The translations under genes were made by a program, and so were the position numbers. This document shows positions 2,866 to 5,480 of a DNA stretch of 5,480 nucleotides, in pieces. The first letter of the stretch is position 1. Each line of letters opens with the position of its first letter. Below the pieces are notes generated by a model. The model had not been told where the DNA came from. It was given only the letters and a program-made list of their open reading frames with translations, and searched no databases. This stretch comes from Methanomassiliicoccus sp. UBA386 (lineage in GTDB: Archaea > Thermoplasmatota > Thermoplasmata > Methanomassiliicoccales > Methanomassiliicoccaceae). The stretch is taken from positions 37,346 through 42,825 of the forward strand of contig DAGU01000021.1 in the NCBI GenBank assembly GCA_002498285.1. Direction: 5' to 3'.

Positions 2866-5480
2866 ATGTGGAAGCCGGTCAGCATTGGGCTGCTATCACT
2901 GATCTTTATTGCCGCTTCTGTGGCCTCAGTAGCTGTCGCCGAAGCGGATGGGGCATATGTCGAACTTGCTCCATCCTCGATGATGGCACTTCAAACATCC
3001 GGAATCATGCCGAATGCCGCATCGGGAGATTTTCAGTATGAAATTAATTATGGCGAGATCACCATAACGGGGTATGACGGCTCCGACGGGGACGTCGTCA
3101 TCCCTTCCTATATCGATGACACACCGGTGACGAGCATCGGCTATTATGCATTCTGTGGCCTCTCCTCATTGACCAGCGTTACCATCCCAGATGGCGTGAC
3201 GAGCATCGACGACAGTGCGTTCTACGACTGCAGTTCATTGACTGCCATTGTGGTTGGTGAGGCCAATGAGAAATACGCCAGCCTTGATGGGGCCCTATAC
3301 AACAAAGCCATGACGACGTTGATCACATGCCCGGGAGGGAAGACAGGGGCGTTCACCATCCCCGATGGCGTGACAAGCATCGAATACTACGCGTTCTACG
3401 GATGCACCTCTCTTACCAGCGTGATTCTCCCCGATAGTGTAACAAGCATCGACGGCGAAGCGTTCTCCAGCTGCTTCTCCCTGACGAGCATCGTGGCCGG
3501 CGTGGCCAATGCGAACTACGCCAGCTTTGATGGGGTACTGTACAATAAGGACATGAAGACGCTGATCGCATGCCCCGTAGGAAAGACGGGGGCTTTCACC
3601 ATCCCAGTCACTGTCACGAGCATCGACGACTTTGCATTCTTTGAATGTTCCTCGCTGACCAAGGTTATCATTCCTGACAGCGTCACGAGCATCGGCGACA
3701 ATGCCTTTTACCACTGCTCTTCCCTGACCAGCATAACCATTCCTGACAGCGTCACGAGCATCGGCAACAATGCCTTTTACCACTGCTCTTCCCTGACCAG
3801 CATAACCATTCCTGACAGCGTCACGAGCATCGGCTGGCGCGTGTTCGAAAGTTGCAGCTCGTTGGCATCCATCTCTATCGGTAATGGCGTCACGAGCATC
3901 GGCAACTTCGCATTCGCCCACTGCACCTCTCTGACCAGCATCACGATCCCTAAGGGCGTCACGAGCATCGACGACTTTGCATTCTCTGGTTGCTCCCACC
4001 TGAGTGTTATGCAATTCAATGGCAATGCGCCATCACCTCCTTCTGAGTGGGGTACGGTAGAACCCAGCCTCAAGGCGTACTATATCGAAGGCGCAACAGG
4101 CTTCGATTCACCATCATGGGACGCGATAGAGAGAATCGCCTTGACCGCGCCAGGCGCGCCAACTGATCTTGAGGCGGTCACTGGAGCAGGAGAGGCATAC
4201 CTCACATGGGTCCCTCCCTCCAATCTTGGTGAACTGATATCCTATGAGGTCTGGTTCGGGACCAGCGTAGACAGTGGCACATGGTCCCTATTTGCTACAG
4301 TGAACGTTCTGACAGCGACCGTTACGGGCCTTGAACATAACACCGAGTATCATTTCGGAGTGAAGGCGGTAAACATCGCCGGAGCGTCGGAATTCTCCTC
4401 GTCATCGTCCATCACTACCCTCACTTATCCAGATGCTCCAGCTATCACCGCCGCAGCCGGTGATGGACAGGTCGAGCTGACCTGGGATGCCCCGTATGAC
4501 GGCGCGGCCGCTATCATAGGGTATATCATTTATCATGACGGCAATGAGATAGCTCGGATCACTGACGCCACAAAAACCTCCTTTGTCGTCAACGGTCTGG
4601 ACAACGGCGTGGAGCACATGTTCCAGGTGGCAGCGAAGAATGGGGCAGGTATCGGAGATAAGAGCGAGGCAGTATCCACAATACCACGCACCGTTCCCGA
4701 TGCGCCGACCGATGTGGTAGCGACACTGAGCGATGATCATTCATCGGTAACGCTGGTATGGAAGGCCCCCGACTTCAACGGCGGCAGCGAGATAATCGGC
4801 TACGAGGTCTGGTTCAGAAAGAGTGGGAGCAGCTCTTGGACTGTGCTCACCGATGTGAACGCTCTGACGGCGACCATAAATAGCCTGGAGCATAGCTCCA
4901 CCTATACCTTCGGCGTCAAGGCGGTAAACATCGCCGGCGCATCGGACCTCTCGACAACATCCATCGCGACCCTCGCGACCCCCGATGCGCCGGCGGTTTC
5001 TGTCGTAGCTGATGATGGCCAGGTCCAACTGACCTGGAACGTTCCATATGACGGTGACAGCGCCATAGTGGAGTACATAGTCTATCAGTATGGCGCGGAG
5101 ATCGTTCGTATATCCGAAACCGCCTACCTCGTCACCGATCTGATCAACGGCGTGGAGCACACGTTCCAGGTGGCAGCGAGAAATGCCGTTGGAATCGGAG
5201 ATAAGAGCGAGGCGGTCACGGTCATGCCCCTGCCTGATGTAGTGCCCTTGTACGGCAAGGTAGTGGACACCAATGGAAATGGGCTCGCAAGCGTGACGGT
5301 TTCATTGGAGAACGGCGCGTCAGTGACGACTGCAGATGGCGGCAGCTTCTCGTTTATGGCATCGCAGGGCGCGCACACGCTGACGATCAGCTGTGGTCAT
5401 ATCTTGACGACAACGAGTAACGTTGCAGTCAACGGCATGGAGCTCGACGTTGGCGCGGTAGTGGTCAACTATGCCATTAG
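2866..5480 (+). CDS. BspA-like LRR/fibronectin-III surface protein (3' end missing)
   Basis: An open frame of 871 codons running off the window. Start ATG 2866 gives a clean signal peptide, MWKPVSIG then a hydrophobic core ending AVAEA before DG (cleavage about residue 25-27). An in-frame ATG at 2839 would add nine residues, and a TGA at 2821 blocks anything earlier. Residues 28-76 are the usual lead-in (GDFQYEIN, EITITGYDGSDGDV). Residues 77-382 hold ten LRR_5/BspA repeats of the form T-I-P-D-S-V-T-S-I-G-x-x-A-F-x-x-C-S-S-L-T-S-I, with two 35-residue inserts. Residues 383-428 form the cap (FNGNAP ... YYIEGATGF). Four Fn3 domains follow at about 429-519, 522-609, 610-705 and 706-790, then from about 792 a carboxypeptidase-regulatory-like domain (GKVVDTNGNGLASVTVSLEN). 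The anchor must lie beyond the window. Such proteins are extracellular adhesins or binding scaffolds; the ligand here is unknown. No frameshift or internal stop was found on full translation. Confidence 0.93.
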   Translation, partial: MWKPVSIGLLSLIFIAASVASVAVAEADGAYVELAPSSMMALQTSGIMPNAASGDFQYEINYGEITITGYDGSDGDVVIPSYIDDTPVTSIGYYAFCGLSSLTSVTIPDGVTSIDDSAFYDCSSLTAIVVGEANEKYASLDGALYNKAMTTLITCPGGKTGAFTIPDGVTSIEYYAFYGCTSLTSVILPDSVTSIDGEAFSSCFSLTSIVAGVANANYASFDGVLYNKDMKTLIACPVGKTGAFTIPVTVTSIDDFAFFECSSLTKVIIPDSVTSIGDNAFYHCSSLTSITIPDSVTSIGNNAFYHCSSLTSITIPDSVTSIGWRVFESCSSLASISIGNGVTSIGNFAFAHCTSLTSITIPKGVTSIDDFAFSGCSHLSVMQFNGNAPSPPSEWGTVEPSLKAYYIEGATGFDSPSWDAIERIALTAPGAPTDLEAVTGAGEAYLTWVPPSNLGELISYEVWFGTSVDSGTWSLFATVNVLTATVTGLEHNTEYHFGVKAVNIAGASEFSSSSSITTLTYPDAPAITAAAGDGQVELTWDAPYDGAAAIIGYIIYHDGNEIARITDATKTSFVVNGLDNGVEHMFQVAAKNGAGIGDKSEAVSTIPRTVPDAPTDVVATLSDDHSSVTLVWKAPDFNGGSEIIGYEVWFRKSGSSSWTVLTDVNALTATINSLEHSSTYTFGVKAVNIAGASDLSTTSIATLATPDAPAVSVVADDGQVQLTWNVPYDGDSAIVEYIVYQYGAEIVRISETAYLVTDLINGVEHTFQVAARNAVGIGDKSEAVTVMPLPDVVPLYGKVVDTNGNGLASVTVSLENGASVTTADGGSFSFMASQGAHTLTISCGHILTTTSNVAVNGMELDVGAVVVNYAI
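3250..3597 (+). repeat. Two 35-residue inserts in an 81-codon super-repeat
   Basis: After LRR 2 (3250-3354) and after LRR 4 (3493-3597) the 23-residue rhythm is broken by related 35-residue segments. Both carry N-x-x-Y-A-S-x-D-G-x-L-Y-N-K-x-M-x-T-L-I-x-C-P and end K-T-G-A-F. Two LRRs plus one insert make 81 residues, exactly the 243-bp offset between the copies, so the unit was duplicated as a block. Inserts of this type occur in other BspA-like proteins. Confidence 0.8.
3670..3834 (+). repeat. 69-bp tandem repeat, 2.4 copies
   Basis: Copies at 3670-3738 and 3739-3807, plus a 27-bp partial third copy at 3808-3834. The first two differ at a single base (GAC to AAC, Asp to Asn in IGDN/IGNN), and the partial copy is identical over its length. 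Each copy encodes one 23-residue LRR. Other LRRs of the gene differ from these at many synonymous sites, so this is a recent in-frame duplication or gene conversion. Confidence 0.9.
4150..5235 (+). repeat. Four Fn3 domains in ABAB order
   Basis: Domains 1 and 3 share YEVWF, LTAT, LEH and the block FGVKAVNIAGAS. Domains 2 and 4 share DGQV-x-L-T-W, NGVEH-x-FQVAA and GIGDKSEAV. At DNA level AAGGCGGTAAACATCGCCGG (4363 and 4918) and ATCGGAGATAAGAGCGAGGC are each present twice, unchanged. The pairwise offsets of 543-555 bp (181-185 codons) show duplication of a two-domain unit, not single-domain expansion. Confidence 0.85.

Noticed and set aside
2820..3041. Plus-strand frame beginning MKNSNYYD
   Set aside because: Out of frame with the surface protein and overlaps its signal peptide; the composition is Cys/Arg/Ser-rich without a domain.
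3295..4014. Minus-strand repetitive frame of 239 codons (Asp-Ala-Arg-Asp-Ala repeats)
   Set aside because: Antisense shadow of the LRR array; its periodicity is inherited from the 69-bp repeats.
4402..5378. Minus-strand frames opposite the Fn3 region
   Set aside because: Shadows of the plus-strand Fn3 domains, which translate without interruption and match the family.

Overview
The window looks archaeal, most likely a Thermoplasmatota (Methanomassiliicoccales-like) genome of moderate GC. This rests on several signs: TATA-type boxes 25-37 bp upstream of starts, GGTGA/GAGGT Shine-Dalgarno matches on very short leaders, apparently leaderless starts, an archaeal winged-helix regulator of the HTH_45/COG3432 type, and a BspA-like leucine-rich-repeat plus fibronectin-III surface protein of the sort common in gut methanogens. 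The lineage is an inference. No rRNA, tRNA or ribosomal-protein marker is present to fix it.

Layout: (i) 1-267 carries a minus-strand 79-residue zinc-ribbon protein with a GTG start. (ii) 496-1083 carries a minus-strand secreted protein with a signal peptide, an Ig-like/carboxypeptidase-regulatory-like beta domain rich in N-glycosylation sequons, and a Met/His/Asp-rich tail. (iii) 1084-1465 is a divergent intergenic region with a promoter at each end. (iv) 1466-2406 is a two-gene operon (ATGA overlap) of a six-helix membrane protein and a winged-helix DNA-binding protein, followed by a T7 tract. (v) 2407-2865 is a long, mostly non-coding stretch with several hairpins and a zinc-ribbon-like reading frame (2515-2823) that is probably decayed. 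(vi) 2866 to the window end is the 5' part of a large secreted surface protein: signal peptide, ten 23-residue BspA-type LRRs with two 35-residue inserts, a cap, four Fn3 domains in an ABAB arrangement, and the start of a carboxypeptidase-regulatory-like domain. It is cut by the window edge.

Two exported proteins flank a membrane-protein/regulator pair, so a cell-surface theme is reasonable. Nothing in the sequence proves that the regulator controls its neighbours. I see no convincing novel defence, mobile or RNA system. The points most worth following are the membrane-protein/wHTH pair, the near-identical 69-bp tandem repeat in the LRR gene, the metal-ligand-rich tail of the secreted protein, and the zinc-ribbon remnant.
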